DNA of 64,000 bases from Cavia porcellus (GCF_034190915.1 NW_026947496.1:54248501-54312500); one strand, 5' to 3'; positions 36,047-47,201 are shown, numbered from the stretch's first letter. Numbers and translations are program-made. The notes: generated from the sequence alone by a model not told the origin.

Positions 36047-36102
36047 CATTGCCAAAACTTTTTGTTCGGAAGCCAAAATTGTCAGCAGAAGCGCCTGGGA
36101 CA
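36047..36102 (-). CDS. Candidate internal coding exon, unknown gene (56 nt)
   Basis: Seen: on the minus strand a good 3' splice site (ATGTTTTTGTTTTGTAG, AG at 36104-36103) precedes the segment. A GTGAGG donor (GT at 36046-36045) follows. The best frame enters after one base and leaves one base; the peptide is VPGASADNFGFRTKSFGNG. That exit phase matches the entry phase of the minus-strand candidate at 1485-1677, where the split codon becomes GGG (Gly). Four CpGs lie between 35990 and 36100, more than in the surrounding DNA. Read through the donor, the same frame runs on 17 codons to a TGA. I do not recognise the product. It could be a cassette exon, a terminal exon of an isoform, or a chance arrangement. 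Confidence 0.3.
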
Positions 36103-37149
36103 CTACAAAACAAAAACATTTTTTACACATAACTAAGATGTAACTTGTAAAACCACCACTTCCTTAAACTTGAAAACAGCAAGACACACATAGAATCTAG
36201 AGGTAGGGGAAAGCACCTTCCCAAAGAGGGTATGTCAATACAGCAAATGTGAGCTGCCAAATAGGACCGGAAATACTGTTTTCAAAAGATACACTTAATA
36301 CTTACTTCAACACATACACAGTAGGGCTCTTATTTACTGTGGACTTTTTGCTGCATACTTTAAACACTTCAGTGTTACAAAAATATCATATCCCATTGTA
36401 CAGGGTTTGGGTAACAATGAACCCTGTTTTCAGATGTTAACGCAAATCTTGCATGGACAAATGCACCATTTCTCTTAAGTAATGATCTTTTCCAGAGGAT
36501 AAAAAAAAAAGAATATGTTAATATCAATGATCTGAAATTACTTTTAAATCATAACGAAAGCTAAAACTAGTAAGAGGAAACTATTGTGATTTTTTTTCCT
36601 TCAAAATAATCCTATTTTATTCTAAAAATAGCTATAAATTCCATAAGGGTTGATATGATGAAGCTATTTCCATCAAGAGAGAACACAGTATGGAGCAGTT
36701 AGGGATTAAGATTGGAGAGACCGAATCCTTGACCTGATGTCGTCATTCAACTCTGTAGTCCAGCAGAGCCAGTGTCTTCACCTGCAAGGTCAGGGCATTA
36801 ACTCAGGCTAACAAAGTCCTACCTACCTGTACACTGCTCTGCCTTTTTTGATAAAGCATACTTTACTCCCACTTGAACTACTGACTTCTTCTTTAAGCTT
36901 TCTGATTAAAAAAATGATTGTATCTTAAATCACTCATACTGAACTGCTACCAACACCAAAGATAGGCTGTGGGCAGAATCCTGCAAGTGTTCAGAAGGCT
37001 TCTTACATTGGTATTAGGGCCCAGTGCTGGTTAGCTGGTCCTCTGTGGCTAGCAGCACTCACTGAGTGCCCATGGAAGGCTTCCATTCCTCTCCAGAAAG
37101 CATAGTTCCAACTGCTGTGGAACTCTGTCCAAATGAAGTCTAGATTAAT
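36103..37149. other. Unique non-coding stretch
   Basis: No supported gene. If the exon-like segment is real, its upstream intron starts here. A weak MIR-like patch lies at 36715-36830 (CATTCAACTCTGTAG, CACCTGCAAGGTCAGGGC). Confidence 0.4.
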
Positions 37150-37335
37150 GCTTCTTCAACTTCAGTGTACAGAGCATCAGTTGGAGAGACTTTTCAAAAT
37201 ACAGATTCTGGGACTTCTCCCAAAGACAGTAATCCAGATTTGATTCTGGAATAGAGCCTGAGATTCTGCATTTCTAGCAAACTACCAAGTGAAGCTGTTT
37301 CTGCCTGTTATGGACCATGCTTTCAGAACAAATGG
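37150..37335 (+). repeat. MER5A-like hAT DNA-transposon relic
   Basis: GCTTCTTCAACTTCAGTGTA, ATACAGATTCTGGGACTTCTCCC, then TGAGATTCTGCATTTCTAGC and TGGACCATGCTTTCAGAAC match MER5A order from near one terminus to the other (NTGGTTCTCAAAC ... TTTGAGAACCA). Confidence 0.5.
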
Positions 37336-37480
37336 GAAGACTCCAAACACCCTTAAGACCCAAGAAGCATTTTAAGGCCCCAAGTGGTTCCCTAAAGCTA
37401 TGAAGCCTGCATCACAGAACAAAATGAAAAGGGTTTGGGTTGTCCCCCATCTTTTTTTTTCTTTTTTTCCTTTAAAGAGA

Positions 37481-37766
37481 ATAAAACCAAACAAAATCAA
37501 ACAGAATAAAGCCAATCAAAACAAAATAATAAAAGCAATACAGGACTTCAAAACAAGACAGAAGGAGTTTAACAATAGCTATCATCATGTCTCTTTTTAT
37601 CTTCAAAATAGCTGCCCATTCCATCAGACATAATAAAATCAAACAGTACAAAACAGAATAAAACCAAACAAAATAATGAAAACAATAACTTTAAAACAAT
37701 AGGAAATTAATAATAGCTACCATATTATCTTTAAAATAGCTGTCCAAACCATCAGACATTGACATC
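37481..37766. repeat. Diverged tandem duplication, two units
   Basis: Unit 1 (about 37481-37630) and unit 2 (about 37635-37766) share a series of blocks in the same order: AATAAAACCAAACAAAAT; AATAATAAAAGCAATA versus AATAATGAAAACAATA; TTTAACAATAGCTATCAT versus ATTAATAATAGCTACCAT; AAAATAGCTGCCCATTCCAT versus AAAATAGCTGTCCAAACCAT; both then end CAGACAT. Small indels separate them. The origin is unclear and I know no matching repeat family. Confidence 0.7.
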
Positions 37767-38149
37767 TAAAGTTAACAAAACTATATAAGAGCTAAGTTGT
37801 TTCTTTACTTCAGTTGTTATCTTTTCAGAAATTTCAGGTATGTGACTTCTAATTTCTATGTCTGTGTCTCCTTAACTTATTCTGTGTGGGCTGGAAATCC
37901 GAGATACTTTACTCCTACACCTTAGTATTTTCCTATGTTCCTCCAAATCAACCCACTGTTGCATCCCGGGTGCTTCTGGCATTGGCTGCCAGTACACCCT
38001 CAGTGAAGTGGATTGGACTAGGCCTCCAATCCAGGGTTTCCTGGAGTGGCAGAGAGGCATGGGGCAGTGGTTCATCAAGGCTCCCCAGATGGCAGCAGGG
38101 CCTTGGGGAATGGCTTCTTCTCAGGGCCACACTGGGCTTGCTGGATCTC

Positions 38150-38650
38150 TCTGTGTCCCCCACCTTTTGAATAAAATCCAAACTTCTTTCTGTGGCCTAG
38201 AAGATACTATATAACCTGGTCACTGTCTACTTCCCTGATGTGACCTCAAATCACCCACCTAATCCCTAAGTACAACCAAAGCAGACCCACTGGCTTCCAT
38301 CTCAGTGGTCATGTCCTTGTGACACCAGTATCCCACAGGCCAAAGCCTACTCCTTACCCAAGTGGCTCTTCTCATCTTAGGGCCTTGGATGCCTGAGACA
38401 CATCAGGGCCTGGTCCTCCCTTACTTAAGTCTGTGTCAATTGCATCATACCATTTGCTTCCTTAGGATCTCTTGGCATAATCCATGAACTTTTTAACCTC
38501 TTCTATGACCTGTCTTCTCCACTAGACTGTAAGTTCCTTAAAATAAAGAAACTTCTCTTTTGTTCATCACTGTACTCCAAAACTTCAGGAAAAGGCCTGG
38601 CTCATAGAAAGCACTCAACACAAATCTTTAGATTCAGTGAATGAATCAAA
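38150..38650 (+). repeat. L2 3'-end relic
   Basis: ATAAAATCCAAACTTCTTTC, CTGTAAGTTCCTTAAAATAA, then CTTTTGTTCATCACTGTACTCC, GGCCTGGCTCATAGAAAGCACTCAA and a GTGAATGAAT end reproduce the L2 3' region in order. Confidence 0.6.
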
Positions 38651-38693
38651 GATTTAGAAGAATCAATTCTTCAACAACCTCTAAAACTATAAT

Positions 38694-38830
38694 TGCCATT
38701 TACTGAAAACTTACTATGGGCAAGACAGTATTTTAAGGATTTTATAACAATTATTTCATTTTAGTCTATGCATACAGCAAAGTTCCTAGTAGGTATCGTG
38801 TTATCAGCTCTACAGAACACTTACGCACAG
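38694..38830 (-). repeat. MIR/L2-type relic
   Basis: ATTTACTGAAAACTTACTAT, GGGCAAGACAGTATTTTAAG and ACAATTATTTCATTTTAGTC fit the reverse-complement start of MIR (TTTATTGAGCGCTTACTATGTGCCAGGCACTGT). Confidence 0.45.
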
Positions 38831-39839
38831 AATGTTTTAAGTAGCTTGATTCTGTAAGCTTGTTCCCATAAGAAATCTGTATTTTTCCAGCCACAATGCT
38901 AAAGCAAAAATATTGAGTGCCTGTCCTATGTCCTTCCAACTCAGGCCTGCTCATGAGTTGTGGCTGGGAGGCCTGCAGAAGACACTTAACTTTTCTAAAT
39001 GAAAATGAATAGAGGGGTGCGGGCTGCAGTGAGGTGGCAGGAACAGGAATGAGAAGACGTGGACTGGAGAACCCTGCTTTCTCAGGTTCACAGAACACAC
39101 TCTGTGTTCTTCAAAAGCTTCCAATTCTACAGAAAGGGGCAGTAAGCCACATTTTGATTTAATAAAATTTCAGAATTTTTCAAAGATAGCACTTAACTGT
39201 TTAATAGTTTACACTTATAAAACAACTTGCAACCCCTAAAGCAAATTATTCCCAAGATTGCTCCCTGCCTCCCATTCTGTGCTTCTAGAGCCATTCAGAA
39301 GCCCGCAGGAGTGGTGCAAGGGAACGCAGGGAGGAGACGGCAGGTACCTCATCAGAGAAGGGCCTCCCAGAAGAATTCTCTTGTGCGAGCTGTGTAAGGA
39401 GTCACAAGATCAAGAGGAAGACACATTGCACAAAGTCAGAATAGCTACTCAAAGGCAGGGGTGTGTGTGGCAAGCAAATCACCAGCCAAAGACAGCCAGT
39501 GGCAATAGACAGCTGGAGACTTCTCTAGGAGGTTAATATTCCCAATGGATTAGAGCAATGGGGAGTTTCTAACTCAAACTGGTCAAGCAACGCTCTGAGA
39601 GTGTGCCTGGTAGTGCTGTTTTGCCTGATTTTCAATACAGCAAAGTAACCAGGCATATCCAAAAATAAAGGACCAGTCACCACTGGGGCTTGCGGAATAT
39701 TTTTGTTTTGTTTTTATGTGAGTTCTGTTGAGAATCCAACAGGGGCAGGACTAAATTCCATCTTCAAGCAGCTCTATAACTAGCCAAAATCCTTAACTGC
39801 TCTGAGTTCTAGAAAGGAAAAATACAGCAATTGAAATAT
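38831..39839. other. Unique non-coding stretch
   Basis: Nothing recognisable; no supported open frame. Confidence 0.4.
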
Positions 39840-40150
39840 AGAAAGACATTTATCCATATAAATTATCCAGAACACAGCTCAGGGGCAGGAGTTGTCTACC
39901 TGGAACTACATACCCAGAAAAATTATCTTTCAAAAATGAAGGTGAAATAAGAGCTTCTCAGACAAAAGGAAGTTTATCACTTGCTCTATAAGGACATTCT
40001 GAAAGATTTATTTCAGGCCAAAAGAAAATGATTTCAGAAGAAAAGTTATTTGATTTAAGAAAAAGAGGGCAAACCAAAGTAAGAGGGAATGTGTAGGTAA
40101 ATACATTAGTAAAACAATGTACATTAATTAAAAATTAAATAAAAAATGTT
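39840..40150 (+). repeat. L1-like relic
   Basis: CATACCCAGAAAAATTATCT, TTCAAAAATGAAGGTGAAAT, GCTTCTCAGACAAAAGGAAG and CTATAAGGACATTCTGAAAG follow a well-known mammalian L1 stretch (TACCCAGCAAAACTATCCTTCAAAAATGAAGG...). No open frame survives. Confidence 0.45.
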
Positions 40151-40224
40151 CTAGAAGCACAAGATCTGCTTCCTGCTCCCAGCTCATTTATTTACACTGC
40201 AACAATATCAGTCACCCCTGCCGT

Positions 40225-40375
40225 GGGTTACAAATGTAACCTGCAGCACCAGTTTGAGATGCAGATTCCTGTCCTCTGTGGCACAGAGATGCTCAATCGG
40301 GTTCCAGAAATCTCCATTTCTACCAGATACTCCAGGAACTCCTCTTAAGATCTTATAACCACTGCACTGCTGTCT
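40225..40375 (+). repeat. MER5A-like relic
   Basis: GAGATGCAGATTCCTGTCCT, GGTTCCAGAAATCTCCATTT, then TACCAGATACTCCAGG resemble the central part of MER5A. Confidence 0.4.
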
Positions 40376-41409
40376 GAGTACCTCAGGACAAGGACCTTGG
40401 TGAGCCACCCAACACTGGGCCCGAGAGGCTCTGACTGCAGACACCAGCAAGCCTTTGTTCTTTCCCACTTTAGTACCGCCTCAGGAACACATTGGCCCAG
40501 GAAATCCTGGTAATCCTGCCTCAAACCTGCTAATCAAGAGCTGCAATAAATTAAAAGCCCATTAAAATATTTCAGAGAAAAGCCTAGAAGTGCCGAAGCA
40601 TTAACTGTGTCATATTCAATCTGTTTTCCTAGAGATTTGAAAAGCCAGATTACCATCCTGGGGGTCATTAGAAAGAATGAAGCTTTCTCCTTTCTAATTT
40701 ACATATTTAAAAATGCATACATTCTGGCGGTGGTCACTAAGTCCTTGCCAAGGCGTTCCAAGTCCTGTGGCTACTCCAAATGCCATAGTCTAGCCACAGA
40801 GAAAGAAACCTAGAATACCAGAGGCCTGCCTTGTTTTTTTAAAGCAAGGGAACCAAAAGCCTAAGGCCCGTGGTTGCAAAACAGCTCCAGGAAAACAGGT
40901 AAAGACAGCAACAAAACAACAGTGATGTTTTCTTGTTTTGTTCTCCCCTGTTTATTTTTCCCCAGAGCAAACCCTGCTCCATAAAAAAGTCTGCAGGGAG
41001 CTGGAAAGAGCAGCTGTGGTTCCCTGAGGCCAGGACCTAGCAATCAAGTTGTTTACCAAATACTGCCAGGCACCGGGAAACAACAACAGCACAGGCAGCT
41101 AGCACATCTATTTTTCAAAAACAACCTCCCAAAGTCTGTTGCTGCCCTGGAACTTTCCTCACAGCTGAGAGGAAAACTCAGAAAATAAGCAATGCACTGC
41201 ACAGGGTACTGGCCCCCACAGCCTAAATATAATCCATGACTCCCTTCCTACCAAAGACAGCCTATCCTAAAAAGGGAGGCTGCAGGTCTGGAGAATTTCA
41301 AGCAATGGATTGATATGAAAGGGCATTTCCAAGCATGCAACTACTGGAAATGTCATATGCTAAGTCTCTGGCACCTCAAAAGACATTCAACAATAGATTT
41401 CCATCTTGA

Positions 41410-41555
41410 TCACGCACTACTCTTCAGGCAGGTTTCCAGGACAGACTGCTAGGCCCCTCACCCACTTTCTCATTCAGTGGCTCCTGGGAATTTCCTGTAA
41501 GTTCCCAGCTGATGCTAGAACCCCACTTTGAGAACCAAGGCTGTAAAGCTGGATG
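41410..41555 (+). repeat. MER5A-like relic
   Basis: CTGGGAATTTCCTGTAAGTT, CCCAGCTGATGCTAGAACCC and CACTTTGAGAACCAAGGCTG match the MER5A 3' half, including its terminal TTTGAGAACCA. Confidence 0.5.
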
Positions 41556-43469
41556 CTATCCGGCCTTGCCATCCTGGAGATCTGGGAGTTTGTTTTCCAC
41601 CTTGACCTGGATCATCTGAGACTGTGGCAGCTAACATGCACAGGCATAATGCATGGGATGGTTTTCCCTTTGCTTCCCAGGACTCTCCTGTGCTATCTAC
41701 CTCCCTAAGTTGCCTCTAGCTTCTAGGTGGGTTCACCCAGTGGAAAGTTTCCTCTTAAGAAAGTAAAGGGGATAGAATATTTATTTCCCTAGCTTTCAAG
41801 GTGCTGCAAGGTAACCACGGGTGACCTAGCTCTCTGCAAGCTGATTGAGGCCCTCTCTGGTCACTGTCTAGCAGCTTAGCCGGTACACGATTGAAGTCCA
41901 ATTCAGTGTTTGATACATTGAATTCCTTTGGCCTGAGAATTTGATACATCCACATAATATAAATATATATGGATCTGTGTATACACACCAACATGTGTGT
42001 GTGTATATATATTCAGACATGTATGTTCTTTATAGATTCTTTTTTAATACATCTAAATCACATTCACGTTGGCCAGGGGTCCTGGGAGGCCCACAGCCAC
42101 AGCCAGCTCAGAGCACACACATTTTCCTCAAGTCCCACAACCCACGAGAAGAGGGGGCCCACTCTGTCTAATCAGTTACACAACCTGAAGCAAGGAGCAG
42201 GTTTATGAGAGTTCTGATCCTTCCCTAATTTTTGAACTTAGTTTCCTTTGTTGCAAATGGCACCAAAATAGAAAGGGAACAGAGGTGGGTGGAGCAGGCT
42301 CCATCACCAACTCCTGTGAATAACTTTCTGACAGCGCTGAACCCAGTTTAAAAAGCACCTTGGCTGCAAAGCTCATAAATAAAATGCCAATCTGCCTTGA
42401 TTAATAAGATTCAGGGAAGAAGAACAAATAATACCACTCCTTTTAAAATAATGACAGTTACTCAAATGTACCCTAAGTAAACATCTGTCCAAAACGTCTA
42501 AGTCATAGAGTCCTAGTAAAAAGTCACCAAATGTAGCCAAATGGTTAACTGCACTATTATTTGTGGCATCCAAGTCACCTTCATTCAGTTAAACTCCCTA
42601 GAACTAACCATGATTGCTTTTATTAAGACTTCACTAGGAATATTCTTTTCAACACACCAGAGGATTTACTGGTACGTATGTTCAGAAACAAGTTTTTGCA
42701 TTAATCAGCTAGATTAATTAGAACACACAAGGAATATACAGTTTCTATGTAATTTCATTTCTACTTCACTGTGGCTCAACCGGAAAGCTTTTTGGTTTGT
42801 TCACTGCTGCCTTTTATGAGCCAGCCCACCATTCTGCCCTCCGAGCACCCAAGATCTCTTTTCTAGGTTGCACAAACTCACCTGTCACCTTGGGCTCAAC
42901 ATCAACCTCTGCCTAACCCTCCATCACCAATACCTTGATAAACCTAAAGTCCTGCCCTTTTCTTCACAGATTCCTCCTTTCTTACTCAGAGGTCATCTGC
43001 TCCACTCACCTGGACTTCAGGCAGAGGAAAGCGCTGGCCTCTTCAGCTCCTCTGTTAGAACCAATACTCATGGCCTGCCTTGCCTGTCACCTACCCATGG
43101 TAGCACTGTTGTTCACCTGCACCTGATTCCTAGATCCTCTGAAATGCTTGCTTCCATGACCACACATATGGGAACCACCACTGTTTAGAGCCCCGCCTGC
43201 ACCTTTGACTTCTAAATGCCAAGGGCACTCTAATATACCTTTCTGGAGTATGTTAGTGTCTGGTCACAGCTTTAACCTTGACCCCTTCAGTGTAGATGCT
43301 TCTATCATCCAGAAGATGGTCGTTTCAACACCCTGGCCAAAACTCACATCAGGCCTCATAGGGACAAGGCAGGCAAATAAATAAATATACACACACATAT
43401 AAAATTTCTTGAGTACATGCCAATTTGTCTTACCTTCCTCTATTCTAAAAGCTGCCTGTCCACCTGAGA
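41556..43469. other. Unique non-coding stretch
   Basis: No supported gene. A short (GT)n(TA)n tract lies at 41993-42012. 42.85-43.25 kb is pyrimidine-rich and may be an old LINE fragment, but I cannot support an assignment. Confidence 0.4.
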
Positions 43470-43575
43470 AGCAGCACAGTGCAGTGGCTAAAAGAATGAG
43501 GTAGAACAGACTCTTTGACCTCAATCCTACCTCTGCCTCTTTCTTGCTTTAAGCCAACAGTGACTACTGCCTGTA
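43470..43575 (+). repeat. MIR relic (5' part)
   Basis: AGCAGCACAGTGCAGTGGCT, AAAAGAATGAGGTAGAACAG, then CTCAATCCTACCTCTGCCTC match the MIR head (CAGCGTGGTGCAGTGGAAAGAGCA...CCCGGCTCTGCCAC). Confidence 0.5.
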
Positions 43576-44014
43576 CACCCTCAGGGGTTGCTTACTGCAA
43601 ACCCCTGCACCACCTGAGGGCATGGCCATACCTGGGTCTCATCAACACTCGGACTCCAGCTAGACACCTTGAGGTCTGAAACCATGCCCTGGCCACTCAC
43701 CTCCCTGGGAGCGCCCTCCTGCTTCTCAGAACTTCCTCCTGGTCTATACTGAGAACACATGCCGCTACCACCTCTAATGACGTCATCTGAGACTCCCTGT
43801 GAGGTGCCCAGCACCCTGAAAACCCATCTTCTCACTTAGGATGTCCTTATCTCTTCTGCCAGCTTCCTGTTTGAGCTACTTAGTTCCTCAGAGAGAATTA
43901 GGTGAGGCAGGGCTGGGTAAGATTCATGTTCTGTGTCCTAAACCCTAATATTACAATGAAAGAGACACAGAAGGTCATCACACATGACACTAATCTGGAG
44001 CTCTCTCAGAGCTA
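43576..44014. other. Unique non-coding stretch
   Basis: Nothing certain. 43600-43880 is GC-richer and could be an old LINE fragment. Confidence 0.35.
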
Positions 44015-44244
44015 AGAAGCTGACTTAAAAAAAAAAAAAAGAAAAGAAAAAAATACAGAACAATTTAAAAAAGGGGGGGGGGCTGGGGATTTAGCTCAGT
44101 GGCATAAGCGCCTGCCTTGCAAGCAGGCAGTCATGGGTTCAATCCCCGGTACCGATAAAAAAAGAAAAAGACAAAAAAAAAAAAAAAAAAGAAAGAAAAA
44201 GAAAGAAAGAAAGAAAGAAAGAAAGAAAAATGAGAAGCTGACTT
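44015..44244 (+). repeat. Young ID SINE with unique tail, (GAAA)n expansion and odd 5' A-rich segment
   Basis: The ID body (44081 onward) is nearly unchanged: GGCTGGGGATTTAGCTCAGT (A box), GGGTTCAATCCCCGGTACC (B box). Its arm GCCTGCCTTGCAAGCAGGC forms a perfect stem around a loop with Ala anticodon TGC. The post-tRNA tail CCGATAAAAAAAGAAAAAGAC is shared with the copy at 8735-8888 and is followed by A18 and a (GAAA)n run. The duplication AGAAGCTGACTT lies at 44015-44026 and 44233-44244. Unusually, 54 A-rich bases and a G run separate the left copy from the ID 5' end. Confidence 0.92.
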
Positions 44245-44438
44245 GGCATCCAATCTATGACAAGTTGCTAGTAAGTATCACGGGAACCCTAGGCTCCATT
44301 TCACAAATATCTTCCACTTTAGGATCCATTTAGCGACACAAAACATGAACCTCTGGTTTCCACTGCTATGTTTCCTCCAAAAAGAAGACCTAGGCAGAAA
44401 ATAATCACCCTTGAAAACTAAAGATCAGAAAGGCCAGT

Positions 44439-44553
44439 CCCAATCAGCCTATCCTCACCAGGGATTTAGCTCAGTGGCTTAAGCCCCTGCCTGGCAAGTG
44501 TGAGGTCATGAGTTCAATCCCTGGTACAAAAAAAACCCAATCAGCCTATCCTC
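44439..44553 (+). repeat. ID SINE with 18-bp target-site duplication
   Basis: The body reads CAGGGATTTAGCTCAGTGGC, TTAAGCCCCTGCCTGGCAAG, GTTCAATCCCTGG and a short A8 tail. The perfect duplication CCCAATCAGCCTATCCTC lies at 44439-44456 and 44536-44553. The first bases of the canonical 5' end (GGGGCTGG) are missing, so it is slightly 5'-truncated. Confidence 0.93.
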
Positions 44554-46954
44554 GCCTTATCAGCCTTCCATACAGAGTGGCCACCAAGGGAGAGAATAGT
44601 GACAGCAGATAAGGCAAGGGTAGGCCGGTTGGGGCTGGCATTCTGACCTCTAGCTTTCAAGGCTGATTATTTTCCAGGTAGGTCTTCTTTTTGGGTAAAG
44701 ACAATACTGACCCAGGTTTACCTGGGTGAGTGAGCAGGACTTGTGCAAGGCAAGTCACCTGCTGGCAGGGAAAGTGACATCCCTGTCCCTCAGGACCTAG
44801 AAAACCTCAGAAGCTCCCTAGAAGATAAGAAGCAGAGCACTACCTCCCATCTGGGTTCTTTATAAGGCTTTTGTGGTAAACATGTTTACTTTCTTTTGAT
44901 TGGCCAGGTTTATCATGATCAAGTATTTTGTTTTGAATCTTGCACTACAAACATATTTACTTTGAGGGGAGAGCTTTTTTGATAACTAACACATTTGTTT
45001 TTCACACTTTTAAATTCAAAACATTTTCCACAGCCTGTGGTAAACAACTGCAGTGGTAAACAAATTATATTATTTCATCTTCACATGAGAGAGGCGATAT
45101 TTATTTAAAGGCCTCAGCTGGGTTGGATGCAAGCAACCACAGTTCTCTATTAGATGAGAACAAGTATCACACCCATAACAGTGATGTCACTAAAAAGTAT
45201 AAATGAAAATAATGGGTCTTGAAGAAGGCAAAGAGTATCAAACCTAAGCCTCAGTTTCCACAGAAAACTTCAGGAATGTTCTAAAAGCCAGCTGCCACAA
45301 TATTAGAAGCTATCTTGTTAATTTATGAGATCCATAGTCTCTGTGAGAGACTAAGGTTATATAACCAGCATATGTAGTAGCTAACGGGAAGGAAAACATT
45401 TAAAGAACATTTAAAACATTTAAAGAAATCAACCAGTTACCATATAAATTTCAACTCTTTTGAGACATGTTTTACATGATGACTTCTGCCTGTTCTATAA
45501 TGAGGAAAAAAGCAGTAGCTTCCAATATAGAAAAGGTTTCCATTGTTGAAAAAGGAAAAAAATGAGAAGAGCAAAGAACTGAAATTCTTTAAGAAAACCA
45601 ACTATCACTGATTATGATTTACACGTGAATGTTACATAAGCAGCAAGGTGAGCTCCCGCAGCAGGGAGGCCATGCCTGTCTTCTGGAGAGTTCTACGCCC
45701 AATATCCCCACCAGAAACAAAAGATGTCTTACCATATGTCTTTGACATTCCTTACAAATTTTCTGAAGGAAAAAACTAATAAGGTCAAATTATTAGTTAA
45801 AACAAGTAACATCCAACACTCTCCAGTCCATTTTCTAAACCCATGCTCAAGTTAAATTACAAAACATACAACCAAACAAAATGAAGGCTGGCCCATCATT
45901 ACATGAGCCACAGTGACTAAGCATTATTCTTTCATGCTGCATGGTCCTGCAGGACGGGAATCACATGAGAAGGGACAGGACAACTCCTGATGGATAAGGG
46001 ACAGGTCATACAGACATCAGAGTACAAACACCCAAACAGACTTGCTTTCCAAAGTTCTACTACACTACAGAGATAAGGTAGGCAGAGTTCAAAAAGAGAC
46101 AAGGGTGCACAGAAGCAGCTGCCGTTTCTAACATTCGAATCATCTCTGCTACACAAGGAAGGTCAAACAAATGACATAGTTTCTCAAGGAACTTTAGCAG
46201 AAGGGCAACAAGACCCAAAAGGGCAGAGACTCAGGACAAACGAGTAGAAAAACCCACTTTATCCCAACTTTGCCAACAATTAAAAGACATTTTATCAATG
46301 AGTGAATGTCTCAGAGCCTGGGTTTCCCTTCCTGTACCGACGACAGCAATGAATCCCTTCTCTCTGAACAATACCGTGTCACAGTGTCATGCTACAAATG
46401 GAAGGCATCATTTCAAGGGTTAATCAAAATTCCAGGCTACGTGAGCCAATCACAATACTCAGCATGGTTCTGCACGCCCTCAGTGGAATTCAGGTTCACA
46501 ACTTAAAAGGAACAGAATGAAAATTCAAGTTAGTGTGACACTAACTAGTGACGAGTCATCAGGGATGCTTCAGGCTTTACACATCTGTGCAGACAGGTGA
46601 CTCAACGAGGGAAAGGGTTACCAGTCAGCCGCGCTCATCGGAACCACTTTAATTCTTCCTCAGTCGTTAAAACCAAAGAATGACATGACTAATGAAATGG
46701 TCAAGCAAGAACTTCCAGGCAGTTCTCACAAACTTAGTAAAAGGAAGCCTGACAGTAAGCGCATAAGAAAACCAAGCCAAGCTGCCCAGTGTACGATGGC
46801 CACATGCCCTTCCAAGAAAGGAACAGTGTGCACTGCAGGCTGTGGTTTGGAAATGTCTCAGGAGGTCAGAAGAGAGCATGGAGCAGGACAATACCATCAA
46901 GGAAAGTGTCAGAGATTCACAGTGGTAAAATTTCTGTTACAAATACAAGAAAAG
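44554..46954. other. Unique non-coding stretch
   Basis: No supported gene, no SINE recognised. The direct repeat GAACATTTAAAACATTTAAAG near 45405-45425 is short and probably chance. Confidence 0.4.
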
Positions 46955-47076
46955 CAGAGCATACACCTCTAATTCCAGAACTTGGAAGGCTGAGGTGCGG
47001 GGATCACCACAAGTTATAGACCAGCCTGGCTATAGAGGTCAAAGCCAGCCTGAACCACATAGTGAAACCCTATCTC

Positions 47077-47080
<4 letters not shown>
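46955..47080 (+). repeat. B1 SINE
   Basis: CATACACCTCTAATTCCAGA, AAGGCTGAGGTGCGGGGATC, then GACCAGCCTGGCTATAGAGG and AAAGCCAGCCTGAACCACAT show the internal duplication typical of B1. It ends CCCTATCTCAAAG. Confidence 0.85.
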
Positions 47081-47136
<56 letters not shown>

Positions 47137-47201
47137 AGAAGGGGTGGGGGAGGGGAGGGACAGGGAGAGGCAGAGAGGGAAGGGGAGGGGAGGGGAAAGG
47201 A
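47078..47201. repeat. Purine-rich (GAAA)n(GA)n(GGGA)n tract
   Basis: About 124 bases almost purely of purines: GAAAGAAAGA, then an uninterrupted AGAGAG block, then GGGGAGGGG-type sequence. It grew from the B1 tail. The Arg/Glu-rich (plus) and Ser/Leu-rich (minus) frames over it are artefacts. Confidence 0.92.

Noticed and set aside
44081..44155. Functional tRNA-Ala gene
   Set aside because: Although the tRNA-like part folds well, it carries the ID-type tail and a target-site duplication, so it is a retroposed SINE.
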